Shown one piece after another: positions 42,200 through 49,527 of a stretch of 64,000 bases of DNA. Below the pieces are notes generated by a model, which was not told the DNA's origin, did no database searches, and saw only the letters and a program-made list of their open reading frames with translations. Source of the stretch: an uncultured Clostridia bacterium (lineage in GTDB: Bacteria > Bacillota > Clostridia > Peptostreptococcales > Anaerovoracaceae); contig CALIYX010000025.1 of NCBI GenBank assembly GCA_938049335.1, positions 1 to 64,000 of the forward strand, written 5' to 3'. The stretch's first letter is position 1. Every line of letters begins with the position of its first letter. The translations under genes were made by a program, and so were the position numbers.

Positions 42200-42312
42200 A
42201 ACATAACTCCCATGTACATCGCAAGATGGAGTTTAAGGTATCTGGCTTGTCATAATGTAAACTGACTCACAGTGGCGGGACCGCACAGGACTTGCACCTG
42301 TTTCCCTCTTAC
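42200..42312 (-). ncRNA. Cobalamin (B12) riboswitch aptamer
   Basis: On the minus strand the conserved blocks occur in order: GAGGGAA, AGGTGCAAGTCC, GCGGTCCCGCCACTGTGA, then GCCAGATACC. This is the cobalamin riboswitch core including the B12 box. After the core a stem with arms AACTCC/GGAGTT precedes the GTCGC terminator. Binding of cobalamin would favour termination. Regulation of a PQQ/CWB2 surface protein instead of a classical B12 gene is notable. Confidence 0.92.
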
Positions 42313-42318
42313 AATAAA

Positions 42319-42348
42319 ATTATATAATAATTTTTTACCCACCGTCAA
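42319..42348 (-). promoter_or_regulatory. Promoter of the riboswitch/surface-protein transcript
   Basis: On the minus strand TTGACG (42343-42348) and TATAAT (42319-42324) are 18 bp apart, just upstream of the aptamer. Confidence 0.75.
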
Positions 42349-42358
42349 ATGAATTAAC

Positions 42359-42865
42359 CTATATCAAATATAGATTCATAAGCTTGAAATCAGCGTATTT
42401 TTCGTCTATTTTGAAATATAATTCATACTCCCCAATCTCTTTAAAATCGTGCTTCTCATAGAGTCTAATCGCTCTCTCATTGTCACTTCTGACTGCAAGT
42501 TCTATTATCTCTATTCCGCTGTTCTTTGCATATTCAATAACGGTTTCCATTAGCCTATTACCAAGTCCCTTGCCCCATTCAGACATCAAAACAGTAATCC
42601 CTAGCTCGGCGCGATGACTCATTCTTCTCGGAAGGCCATTTAGGCTGACTGTACCCACGACCTCTCCATCTTTGATAGCAACATAAAGAACAGAGCGAGG
42701 AGCTTCATGCATCATCTCTATATATTCCTTCTCGCCTTCAAGCGATATCGGAAATCCATCTGCTCCAAAGGAAAGGTTATCAGTTTCAGAGCCCACTCTT
42801 CTTGAATGCTCCATGCACGCTGCCGCATCGGCGGGAGTTGCTTCTCTGATAATAATGTTTTGCAT
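42359..42865 (-). CDS. GNAT-family N-acetyltransferase
   Basis: The 168-residue protein has the GNAT fold: IIIREATPADAAACMEHSRR at the start, VVGTVSLNGLPRRMSHRAEL, and the acetyl-CoA loop VLMSEWGKGLGNRLMETVIE followed by ELAVRSDNERAIRLYEKHDF. The substrate cannot be predicted. The ATG at 42865 has AAGGAG upstream; the frame opens 17 codons earlier without one. It ends about 10 nt upstream of the riboswitch promoter. Confidence 0.9.
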   Translation of the reverse strand: MQNIIIREATPADAAACMEHSRRVGSETDNLSFGADGFPISLEGEKEYIEMMHEAPRSVLYVAIKDGEVVGTVSLNGLPRRMSHRAELGITVLMSEWGKGLGNRLMETVIEYAKNSGIEIIELAVRSDNERAIRLYEKHDFKEIGEYELYFKIDEKYADFKLMNLYLI

Positions 42866-42931
42866 AGTTTGCTCCTTGTGTTGACTACTAGTTCTGTATA
42901 TGTGAAGTACTCTCATTCAGCACATACAGCT

Positions 42932-43039
42932 CTATTTTATAATTAGATAAACAATGCACCCAATCACTGCTATCCACCCTGCTCCTCCAATAACTTTTTC
43001 TTTTGTAGTTGTTGGTCTTTTTGTCACTTTAATTTTCAT
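42932..43039 (-). CDS. Small membrane peptide, 35 residues
   Basis: An ATG with AAAGGAAAAAAT upstream opens a 35-codon frame. The product has a basic N-terminus (MKIKVTKRPTTTKEK), then a glycine-rich hydrophobic helix (GGAGWIAVIGCIVYLIIK). I do not recognise it. Size, charge and the single span fit a small membrane protein, a type I toxin-like peptide or a peptide bacteriocin; nothing in the neighbourhood decides between these. It lies between the tmRNA terminator and the GNAT gene. Confidence 0.55.
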   Translation of the reverse strand: MKIKVTKRPTTTKEKVIGGAGWIAVIGCIVYLIIK

Positions 43040-43148
43040 ATTTTTTCCTTTCTTCTTATATTCGTATTACTTTCTTTGTTGAAAATTCACGTTCGTACTG
43101 CAACTGCATTGATTTCAACAAGTTTCATCAGTCGCAGGCACCCCTAAC

Positions 43149-43195
43149 GAAAAAGCTGCCTATCCGCTATTGTTAATCCAATCGCGTGGCAGCTT
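43149..43195 (-). terminator. Terminator of tmRNA
   Basis: Arms AAGCTGCC and GGCAGCTT with an inner CGATTG/CAAT pairing are followed on the minus strand by TTTCG. It lies just past the tmRNA CCA end. Confidence 0.8.
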
Positions 43196-43199
43196 ATTT

Positions 43200-43555
43200 T
43201 GGTGGAGATGGCGAGAGTCGAACTCGCGTCCGAAAGCATTTCCACTCGATTTTCTCCGAGCGCAGCTGATGAATAGATTTTCGCCGTGGTAGCCGCTCAT
43301 CAGCAGACTACTACCACAGTTATCCCGTTAGTCCATTACGGTTACGGGCCTCACCGTAAAGTTTTCCTACATAGTCGATGCCGACATCAGGCCTGTAGGT
43401 GAACCTGAATAGGCACGCGGGCTGCTAATTACGCAGCAAATGCGAGTTTGTTGTTATTTTTAGCGTTTATATTTAACGTCCGACTTTTTACGTGGATCCG
43501 GAACCACGGCTCGCTTATCGGGCTTCTACACCCCCGTCGAAACCTTTACATCCCC
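43200..43555 (-). ncRNA. ssrA: Transfer-messenger RNA
   Basis: The 5' GGGGATG pairs with the 3' CATCTCC of the acceptor stem, followed by an encoded ACCA end. The T-loop GTTCGACTC and the 5' GTTTCGACGGGGG block are typical. The tag frame ends GCA TTT GCT GCG TAA, giving a tag whose C-terminus is LAFAA; the most likely full tag is AKNNNKLAFAA. Length 356 nt is normal. tmRNA with SmpB rescues stalled ribosomes; smpB is directly upstream on the same strand. Confidence 0.96.
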
Positions 43556-43654
43556 ATGTTCATGAGTCAAAGCTTCGCCTTGCTTATAGATAATATACCC
43601 TAGAAAATGCAGGGTTACGCAGGCTCAAGTCCTCCCATCCTGCAGCTAAGGAAT

Positions 43655-44116
43655 CTATCTTTGCTTCATTGCGCGCTCCATGTTTCTGGAAGCGTCACGC
43701 TTTGCTATAGTCTCTCTCTTATCGTAGTTCTTCTTACCTCTTGCAAGAGCTATCTCAATCTTTGCGCGGCCTGACTCGTTTATATACATGGTCAGGGGAA
43801 CTAACGTGAGACCCTTTAGCTTAGTTGCACCAATTAGCTTGCGAATCTCCCTCTTGTGAAGAAGAAGCTTTCGTGGTCTTAGCGGATCTACATTGAAGCG
43901 GTTCCCCTGCTCATAAGGGCTGATATTCATTCCGTATATCATCATCTCTTCTTTTTCGATTCGCGCGTAGCTTTCTTTGATGCTGACTTTACCAAGACGT
44001 GCTGACTTGATTTCGGTACCCGTGAGTACAATTCCTGCCTCGTAGGTCTCCTCTATGAAATAGTCATGACGCGCCTTCTTATTGTTAGCTATCATTTTTC
44101 TTTGTTTATTTGCCAT
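43655..44116 (-). CDS. smpB: SsrA-binding protein SmpB
   Basis: The 153-residue protein begins with KMIANNKKARHDYFIEETYE and carries GIVLTGTEIKSARLGKVSIK, the SmpB OB-fold core. A basic C-terminal tail (KKNYDKRETIAKRDASRNME) enters the mRNA channel. It delivers tmRNA to stalled ribosomes. It lies 99 nt upstream of ssrA, so the pair that works together is adjacent. Confidence 0.97.
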   Translation of the reverse strand: MANKQRKMIANNKKARHDYFIEETYEAGIVLTGTEIKSARLGKVSIKESYARIEKEEMMIYGMNISPYEQGNRFNVDPLRPRKLLLHKREIRKLIGATKLKGLTLVPLTMYINESGRAKIEIALARGKKNYDKRETIAKRDASRNMERAMKQR

Positions 44117-44125
44117 TTCAATCCT

Positions 44126-44917
44126 CTAATTCTTGTACGGATTGTGAATTGTGCCGAACTTACGTAGTGGGAATACCCTGAATACGACCTTGCCTACAAT
44201 GTCCTTGTATGAAACAAGCCCTACACTATCGGATCTGCTATCGATGCTCACAGCTCTGTTGTCACCCATGCAGAACAGGTGATCTGCCGGAACCACTAGC
44301 TCTGTAATATCTCCGGTCGTGTAGTTATCCATTGTGTAACTATCGTCGGTTTCCTTGCCATTTATATAAACCTTGCCATCGTGAATGCTAATCACGTCGC
44401 CAGGCACACCTATTACTCTCTTGATAAGCATCTTGGTCTCACCCTCAGCGTCCTCGAGCTTGGATTTGAATACGATTACATCGCCTCTCTCAGGCTGTCC
44501 TCCAAATAACTTGTAGGACTGTTTACTGATAAACAGATAATCGTTTGTGTAGAAGTTAGGCTGCATGGAGCGCTGCTTTACAATTGTTGGTTTGATGAAC
44601 TGCATCACAAGGATGGCAATTACAACCGCAATTGCAACGTCCTTACCCCACTCTTTGATGAATCCACCTGTTGTCTTCTTCGCTGGCTCTACCTTCTGAT
44701 TGCGTCTCCTGCGACGTCTTGAAGGTGTCTGCTCTACTGAGCTTACATCCTGCTGAGTCTGACCTTGATTGCTACCGGTCTCCTGGCTCAAGCCCTCTTC
44801 AGATGATTCTTCGCTTTTAGATTTATCTATTAGCGGAGGTTCATTCTTTAGATATTCCTTGAGATCTGGCACTTCCTGAGTATTAAATTTGTTCTCGATT
44901 TTGGATTCTTTTTCCAT
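44126..44917 (-). CDS. lepB: Signal peptidase I
   Basis: The 263-residue enzyme has a long acidic/Arg-rich cytoplasmic N-terminus (about 95 residues, with RRRRRR) before one membrane span (VAIAVVIAILVMQFI). Catalytic Ser is in QRSMQPNFY and Lys in KMLIKRVIGVPGD. GDNRAVSIDSRSDSVG is the conserved box E. It cleaves Sec signal peptides, including that of the surface protein in this window. The chosen ATG has GGGAG 4 nt upstream and overlaps the end of the pseudouridine synthase gene by 35 bp; an in-frame ATG lies 18 codons upstream. Confidence 0.93.
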   Translation of the reverse strand: MEKESKIENKFNTQEVPDLKEYLKNEPPLIDKSKSEESSEEGLSQETGSNQGQTQQDVSSVEQTPSRRRRRRNQKVEPAKKTTGGFIKEWGKDVAIAVVIAILVMQFIKPTIVKQRSMQPNFYTNDYLFISKQSYKLFGGQPERGDVIVFKSKLEDAEGETKMLIKRVIGVPGDVISIHDGKVYINGKETDDSYTMDNYTTGDITELVVPADHLFCMGDNRAVSIDSRSDSVGLVSYKDIVGKVVFRVFPLRKFGTIHNPYKN

Positions 44918-45905
44918 CTTTCTCCCTAAGTAACCCTCTATATATTCTCTGAAATTCTTCAGGTAATTCACATGTCAAAACCTTGCCATTCATATATGAC
45001 AAAGTTCCATCCTCTATCAAAAATTTTAACTCATATGCGTGAAGTAACTGTGTGTTTAGTGAAAATTTACGTGACACAAACTGATTTACCTTTTTGTCTC
45101 CGTACTTAACATCGCCGATTACAGGATAACCTGCCTTGGACATATGAAGTCTTATCTGGTGTGTTCTTCCGGTTACAATCTGCACCTTCACTAATGTGTA
45201 GCCATTGCATGACTCCACTGGTTCAACAAAGGTCTCCATGCTGAGCGCCTTGCCACCCATGCGAACAGCCTGCTTCTCACTCACAATGGAAGCGAGGTTT
45301 TTCTCCCTATCCTTGACCATGAAATCCTGCAAGTGTAGCTTTTCTCTAAGCTCGCCCTTGACTATCGTCATGTAGAACTTCTCTATGCTGCCTCTTTCTC
45401 TAATGTGCTTGTTTAACTCCCTTAGTGACTGCGCATTTTTGCCAAATAGCACTATGCCGGTCGTATTTCTGTCAAGGCGATTAACAGGTGCAGGAGTAAA
45501 TGATTTCTCCACGCGTGGATCATAATCACCCTTTTCTATCAAATAGTCTACGACCTGGTTTGCCAAATGGTTTTTCTTCTCAAAACTGTCTCCATGAGTA
45601 AGAAGTCCAAAAGGCTTGCTTACCGCAATGATATGCGCATCCTCATAGACTATTGCAAACTGTCGCTTTGCTCTATTACGTGGCTTTTCCTTGGTTAAGG
45701 AAGCCAGCTCATCATCAGATATGAAAAGTGACATCTCATCTCCAACATGCAAAATGTAATCTTCTTTACATCTTTTGCCGTTGATCTTGATGTCCTTACG
45801 TATAGCCTTATATATTCGAGAAAGCGGTGCATTATTCAAATATTTTCGTAGAAAACGGTCAAGTCTTTGGCCGGATTCGTTGTCATTAATTCCTATTATC
45901 TTCAC
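44883..45905 (-). CDS. RluA-family rRNA pseudouridine synthase
   Basis: The 340-residue protein has an N-terminal S4 RNA-binding domain (SGQRLDRFLRKYLNN, IKINGKRCKEDYIL) and a catalytic domain with the Asp motif PVNRLDRNTTGIVLFGK and GRTHQIRLHMSKAGYPVIGD. It resembles RluC/RluD-type enzymes. The frame extends to 45929, but the upstream ATGs lie inside the promoter. TTGCAT and TATAAT place the transcription start exactly on the G of the in-frame GTG at 45905, so a leaderless GTG start is proposed. Signal peptidase follows with overlap. Confidence 0.9.
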   Translation of the reverse strand: MKIIGINDNESGQRLDRFLRKYLNNAPLSRIYKAIRKDIKINGKRCKEDYILHVGDEMSLFISDDELASLTKEKPRNRAKRQFAIVYEDAHIIAVSKPFGLLTHGDSFEKKNHLANQVVDYLIEKGDYDPRVEKSFTPAPVNRLDRNTTGIVLFGKNAQSLRELNKHIRERGSIEKFYMTIVKGELREKLHLQDFMVKDREKNLASIVSEKQAVRMGGKALSMETFVEPVESCNGYTLVKVQIVTGRTHQIRLHMSKAGYPVIGDVKYGDKKVNQFVSRKFSLNTQLLHAYELKFLIEDGTLSYMNGKVLTCELPEEFQRIYRGLLREKDGKRIQNREQI

Positions 45906-45911
45906 AAAATA

Positions 45912-45940
45912 ATTATATACCATCCCCAAACCTTATGCAA
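45912..45940 (-). promoter_or_regulatory. Promoter of the pseudouridine synthase-lepB operon
   Basis: On the minus strand TTGCAT (45935-45940) and TATAAT (45912-45917) are 17 bp apart. The predicted start at 45905 coincides with a GTG codon. Confidence 0.75.
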
Positions 45941-46011
45941 AATGTATTTGTGTAAAACTGTGAAATATGATAAATTATAAGTAACTCTAAGAATTTTAGG
46001 AGGCAAGCATT

Positions 46012-46521
46012 TTGAAAAGGTTAAAGGATTTTTTCTATAATTTTAATGACATAGTCATCGTGCTCGGCATTCTAGCTATTGCAGCTTTTTTGATTCTGTG
46101 GCGCGTCGATATAATAATGCGTTATCCAAAGACAGTCGCTGCTCAGACCGTTCAGACTAGCCAGAAGACTGAGGATACCAAGGCTAATGACACATCCAAG
46201 GATAAGGATAAGAAGAACGAGAAATCCGATAAGGACAAGAAGGACAACGATAAAAACAACTCCGAAAAGAGTACCGTAGAGGACGGAACTATTTGGAAGG
46301 ACGGAGTCCTTAAGAACAATATGTCAGTTAAGGTTCCAGCAGGAACAGCTACAGATGCAGTTAATGGACTAGTTGAGGCAGGTCTTTTTAAGTCATATGA
46401 CGATTTTGCTGCTTTGTCAGAGCAGCTTGGTCTAGACCCTACATCAATTATCCCAGGAACCTATAAATTCGATGCAGGCGAGTCACAGTCTGACATCATA
46501 CAAGCAGTGTTATCTAAATAG
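46012..46521 (+). CDS. Membrane-anchored MltG/YceG-like small protein (TTG start)
   Basis: The 169-residue protein has one N-terminal span (IVIVLGILAIAAFLILW), then a low-complexity Lys/Asp/Asn/Glu linker (about 55-95). A C-terminal domain of about 65 residues (VKVPAGTATDAVNGLVEAG, IIPGTYKFDAGESQSDIIQ) resembles the LysM-like part of the lytic transglycosylase MltG. The catalytic MltG domain is absent. The start is a TTG with AGGAGG at 8 nt. Binding or positioning at peptidoglycan is plausible but unproven. Confidence 0.75.
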   Translation: MKRLKDFFYNFNDIVIVLGILAIAAFLILWRVDIIMRYPKTVAAQTVQTSQKTEDTKANDTSKDKDKKNEKSDKDKKDNDKNNSEKSTVEDGTIWKDGVLKNNMSVKVPAGTATDAVNGLVEAGLFKSYDDFAALSEQLGLDPTSIIPGTYKFDAGESQSDIIQAVLSK

Positions 46522-46585
46522 CCTCAGTTCAGGCTCAAGTCTCCGCGTCGCCATTGGCACGCGGTTATTTTAAGGGAGGAGTACA

Positions 46586-47515
46586 ATGGCACTTATAACA
46601 ACAAAAGAGATGTTTAAGAAAGCATTAGTGAACGACTATGCGGTAGGCGCATTCAATGTCAACAACATGGAAATCATTCAGGGTATCGTAGATGCTGCAA
46701 GCATAGAAAACGCACCTTTGATTCTTCAGGTTTCTGCTGGCGCACGTAAATACGCAAAGCCTGCATATCTGCTAAAGCTTGTAGAGGCTGCTATCGAAGA
46801 CACGGGTCTTGATATTGCACTGCACCTCGATCACGGAGAAGATTTTGATATATGCAAGAAGTGCATTGACGACGGTTTCACATCCGTTATGATTGACGGA
46901 TCAAAGCACCCATTCGAAGAGAATATCGCTTTGACAAAGCAGGTTGTTGAATACGCACATGCTCACGGCGTTGTAGTAGAGGCTGAGCTCGGCAAGCTAG
47001 CTGGAGTAGAAGATAACATCAAAGTGGATGCACGCTCCGCTACATTTACCGACCCTGACGAAGCAGTTGAATTCGTAGAGCGCACAGGCGTTGATTCACT
47101 TGCTATCGCAATCGGTACAAGCCACGGTGCTTACAAGTTCACAGGCGAGCCTTACCTCGACTACGAGAGACTAAAGAAGATTCATAGCCTTCTTCCAGAC
47201 ACACCACTTGTTCTACACGGAGCATCTTCAGTTTTGAAGGAATTCGTGGACCGTTGCAACGAGTTTGGTGGACAGATTCCAGGAGCACAGGGTGTACCTG
47301 AAGAGATGATTAGAGAATCCACTAAGTACGGAATCTGCAAGGTTAACATCGATACAGATTTGAGACTTGCTATGACAGCTGAGATTCGTCGCGTTTTGAT
47401 AGAGAATCCTACAGAGTTTGACCCTCGTAAGTACCTAGGACCTGGACGCGATGCTATTACAAAGATGGTTCAGCACAAGATTAAGAACGTGCTAAACGCA
47501 AGCAACCAGAGATAG
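46586..47515 (+). CDS. fba: Class II fructose-bisphosphate aldolase
   Basis: The 309-residue Zn enzyme cleaves fructose-1,6-bisphosphate. The zinc and active-site residues are seen in ALHLDHGEDFDIC, VVEAELGKLAGVED, AIAIGTSHGAYKF, LVLHGASSV and KVNIDTDLRLAMT. Length and motifs fit the FbaA/GatY class II group. It is preceded by AGGGAGGAG and followed by a strong terminator. Enolase elsewhere in the window serves the same pathway. Confidence 0.96.
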   Translation: MALITTKEMFKKALVNDYAVGAFNVNNMEIIQGIVDAASIENAPLILQVSAGARKYAKPAYLLKLVEAAIEDTGLDIALHLDHGEDFDICKKCIDDGFTSVMIDGSKHPFEENIALTKQVVEYAHAHGVVVEAELGKLAGVEDNIKVDARSATFTDPDEAVEFVERTGVDSLAIAIGTSHGAYKFTGEPYLDYERLKKIHSLLPDTPLVLHGASSVLKEFVDRCNEFGGQIPGAQGVPEEMIRESTKYGICKVNIDTDLRLAMTAEIRRVLIENPTEFDPRKYLGPGRDAITKMVQHKIKNVLNASNQR

Positions 47516-47541
47516 TCCGCATATTATGATAGAATATTAAG

Positions 47542-47569
47542 CAAGGGAATTTTATTCCCTTGTTTTTTT
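47542..47569 (+). terminator. Terminator after fba
   Basis: Perfect 8-bp arms CAAGGGAA and TTCCCTTG with a 5-nt loop are followed by seven T. Confidence 0.94.
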
Positions 47570-47578
47570 GTATTTATG

Positions 47579-47607
47579 TTGACAGTTTTTTAGCTTTTTA
47601 ATATAAT
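47579..47607 (+). promoter_or_regulatory. Promoter of the SemiSWEET gene
   Basis: Consensus TTGACA (47579-47584) and TATAAT (47602-47607) are spaced 17 bp with an A/T-rich spacer. It is one of the best promoters in the window. Confidence 0.85.
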
Positions 47608-47659
47608 TGTCCAATATTTGTATATATATTTTGATAATAATAGAAAAGGAATAAATGAT

Positions 47660-47920
47660 ATGGATCAGAAGAAAGTCGCAATTCTAGGTTGGATGGGAAC
47701 CTGCCTATCAATCGTAATGTACGTTTCATATGTTTTCGTAATCATGGGAAATCTAAACGGAAATAAGAGTGGATTTGTTCAGCCACTTGCAGCAACTTTT
47801 AACTGCATAGTGTGGTTTGCCTACGGATTTTTTAAAGAAAAGAGAGATTATCCTATCATGGTTGCAAACGCTCCAGGAATCGTGTTTGGATTCCTTGCTG
47901 TTTTGACATCAATTCTCTAG
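47660..47920 (+). CDS. SemiSWEET/PQ-loop transporter
   Basis: The 86-residue protein has three membrane spans in a single triple-helix bundle (GWMGTCLSIVMYVSYVFVI; FVQPLAATFNCIVWFAYGF; IMVANAPGIVFGFLAVLTSI). The layout and the N-C-W motif match bacterial SemiSWEETs, which dimerise to pass sugars across the membrane. The ATG at 47660 has AAAGGA upstream; the frame opens 14 codons earlier without one. It stands alone between two terminators. Substrate is unknown. Confidence 0.85.
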   Translation: MDQKKVAILGWMGTCLSIVMYVSYVFVIMGNLNGNKSGFVQPLAATFNCIVWFAYGFFKEKRDYPIMVANAPGIVFGFLAVLTSIL

Positions 47921-47955
47921 TAAGTAAATTTGAATATTTGCTTTTACACGAGAAA

Positions 47956-47992
47956 ACCCTTTGACCATTTTTTCGGCCAAAGGGTATTTTTC
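47956..47992. terminator. Bidirectional terminator between SemiSWEET and pncB
   Basis: Arms ACCCTTTG and CAAAGGGT are flanked by AAAA on the left and a T-run on the right, serving two convergent genes. Confidence 0.9.
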
Positions 47993-48015
47993 TTGTATTC
48001 AATTGTCAGAGCATC

Positions 48016-49452
48016 CTAGCCTTCTAGGTGAAGCTCCTTAATTAAATCCTGCTTCATATCGTATAGCTTCTGTGAAAGGTCTACGTAGTATGTCTGCGGA
48101 TTTTCAAACCTGAGCATTTCATCCCAAAGTGTGTCAATCTGATTCATACAGTATTCCTTGATTTCCTCTACAGAGCGCGGTGTGTGCACGTTCTTACCCT
48201 TATCAAAGAGCTGAACACGTAGGTTCTTAGCCTCAAAGTTATATAGCTTCTTGCGCTTCCAAACTGCCTTAGGATCAAATATTTCATATCCATCAACTTC
48301 TTCTATGGTTTCGCCGTCAACTGTCATAACGTCTGCAAGCACCTTACCACTCGTCTTGTCTGTCAGACGATAAAGAGTCTTAAAGCCCGGATTTGTAATC
48401 TTCTCAACGTTCTCGGATACCTTAATCTTAGGTATTGTAACACCGTTTTTCTCTAGTGCTACGAGCTTATATACTCCGCCAAAGACTGGCTCAGACTTAG
48501 CTGTTATTAGTCTTTCTCCAACACCAAAGGCATCAATCTGTGCGCCCTCTAGGATTACATCTCTGATGATGTATTCATCTAATGAGTTGCTTACGGTTAT
48601 CTGGCAATCTTGCAAACCCGCGTCGTCAAGCATCTTACGAGCATGCTTTGTTAGATATGTCATATCTCCACTGTCGATTCTGATGCCCATCTTAGCTGGT
48701 TTCATTTCTTTGAATACCTTGATTGCATTTGGAACGCCCGACTTGAGAACATTATATGTGTCCACGAGAAGAACGCAATTTTCTGGATAAATCTCAGCAT
48801 ATTTCTTAAATGCCTCGTACTCCGATGGGAACATCTGAACCCAGCTGTGCGCCATGGTTCCGAGAGCTTTAATGCCGTAATCCCTATCTGCTATCGTACA
48901 TGCTGTACCTGCACATCCGCCTATGTATGCAGCTCTTGCACCATATACCGCGGCCGAAGGACCATGAGACCTCCTTGTTCCGAACTCTAGAACTGGTCTT
49001 CCCTGTGCTGCCCTGACGATTCTGCTTGCCTTTGTTGCTACGAGACTCTGGTGGTTTACAATCAGCAGTATCATAGTCTCTATGAACTGTGCCTGCATAA
49101 CCGGACCTCTTACTGTCAAAATTGGCTCATGTGGGAATATCGGTGTTCCCTCTGGAACTGCCCACACATCGCAGCTGAACTTGAAATTGCGAAGATAGTC
49201 GAGAAACTCCTCGCAGAAAGCACCCTTTGATCTAAGGTACTCTATATCTTCTTCCGTAAATTTTAGATTATCTAGATAATCTACAACCTGCTCAATGCCC
49301 GCCATGATAGCGAATCCGCCACCGTCTGGCACCTTGCGGAAAAACATGTCGAAATACGCGATTTCGTCTTCTATTCCCGCCTCCAAATAACCGTTTGCCA
49401 TGGTTATTTCATAAAAGTCCGTAAGCATTGTCAGATTCATTGTCTTAAACAT
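48016..49452 (-). CDS. pncB: Nicotinate phosphoribosyltransferase
   Basis: The 478-residue enzyme converts nicotinate and PRPP to nicotinate mononucleotide in NAD salvage. N-terminal LTDFYEITMANGYLEAG, the central EFGTRRSHGPSAAVYGARAA and GTMAHSWVQMFPSEYEAF, and IRIDSGDMTYLTKHAR with VSNSLDEYII are diagnostic. The ATG at 49452 has GAGG at 7 nt; the frame begins 8 codons earlier. It has its own promoter just after uvrA. Confidence 0.95.
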   Translation of the reverse strand: MFKTMNLTMLTDFYEITMANGYLEAGIEDEIAYFDMFFRKVPDGGGFAIMAGIEQVVDYLDNLKFTEEDIEYLRSKGAFCEEFLDYLRNFKFSCDVWAVPEGTPIFPHEPILTVRGPVMQAQFIETMILLIVNHQSLVATKASRIVRAAQGRPVLEFGTRRSHGPSAAVYGARAAYIGGCAGTACTIADRDYGIKALGTMAHSWVQMFPSEYEAFKKYAEIYPENCVLLVDTYNVLKSGVPNAIKVFKEMKPAKMGIRIDSGDMTYLTKHARKMLDDAGLQDCQITVSNSLDEYIIRDVILEGAQIDAFGVGERLITAKSEPVFGGVYKLVALEKNGVTIPKIKVSENVEKITNPGFKTLYRLTDKTSGKVLADVMTVDGETIEEVDGYEIFDPKAVWKRKKLYNFEAKNLRVQLFDKGKNVHTPRSVEEIKEYCMNQIDTLWDEMLRFENPQTYYVDLSQKLYDMKQDLIKELHLEG

Positions 49453-49497
49453 GTTGCTACCTCTACGCTTAAACAATTGAATTAATTAATCCAATAC

Positions 49498-49525
49498 ATT
49501 GTAACAAAATTTGTAGTTATTTCAA
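49498..49525 (-). promoter_or_regulatory. pncB promoter
   Basis: On the minus strand TTGAAA (49520-49525) and TACAAT (49498-49503) are 16 bp apart, immediately after the uvrA stop codon. Confidence 0.6.
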
Positions 49526-49527
49526 CC

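Noticed and set aside
43200..43555. tRNA gene suggested by GTTCGACTC and a CCA end
   Set aside because: The 5' half of the acceptor is about 350 nt away and a tag frame lies between, so it is tmRNA.
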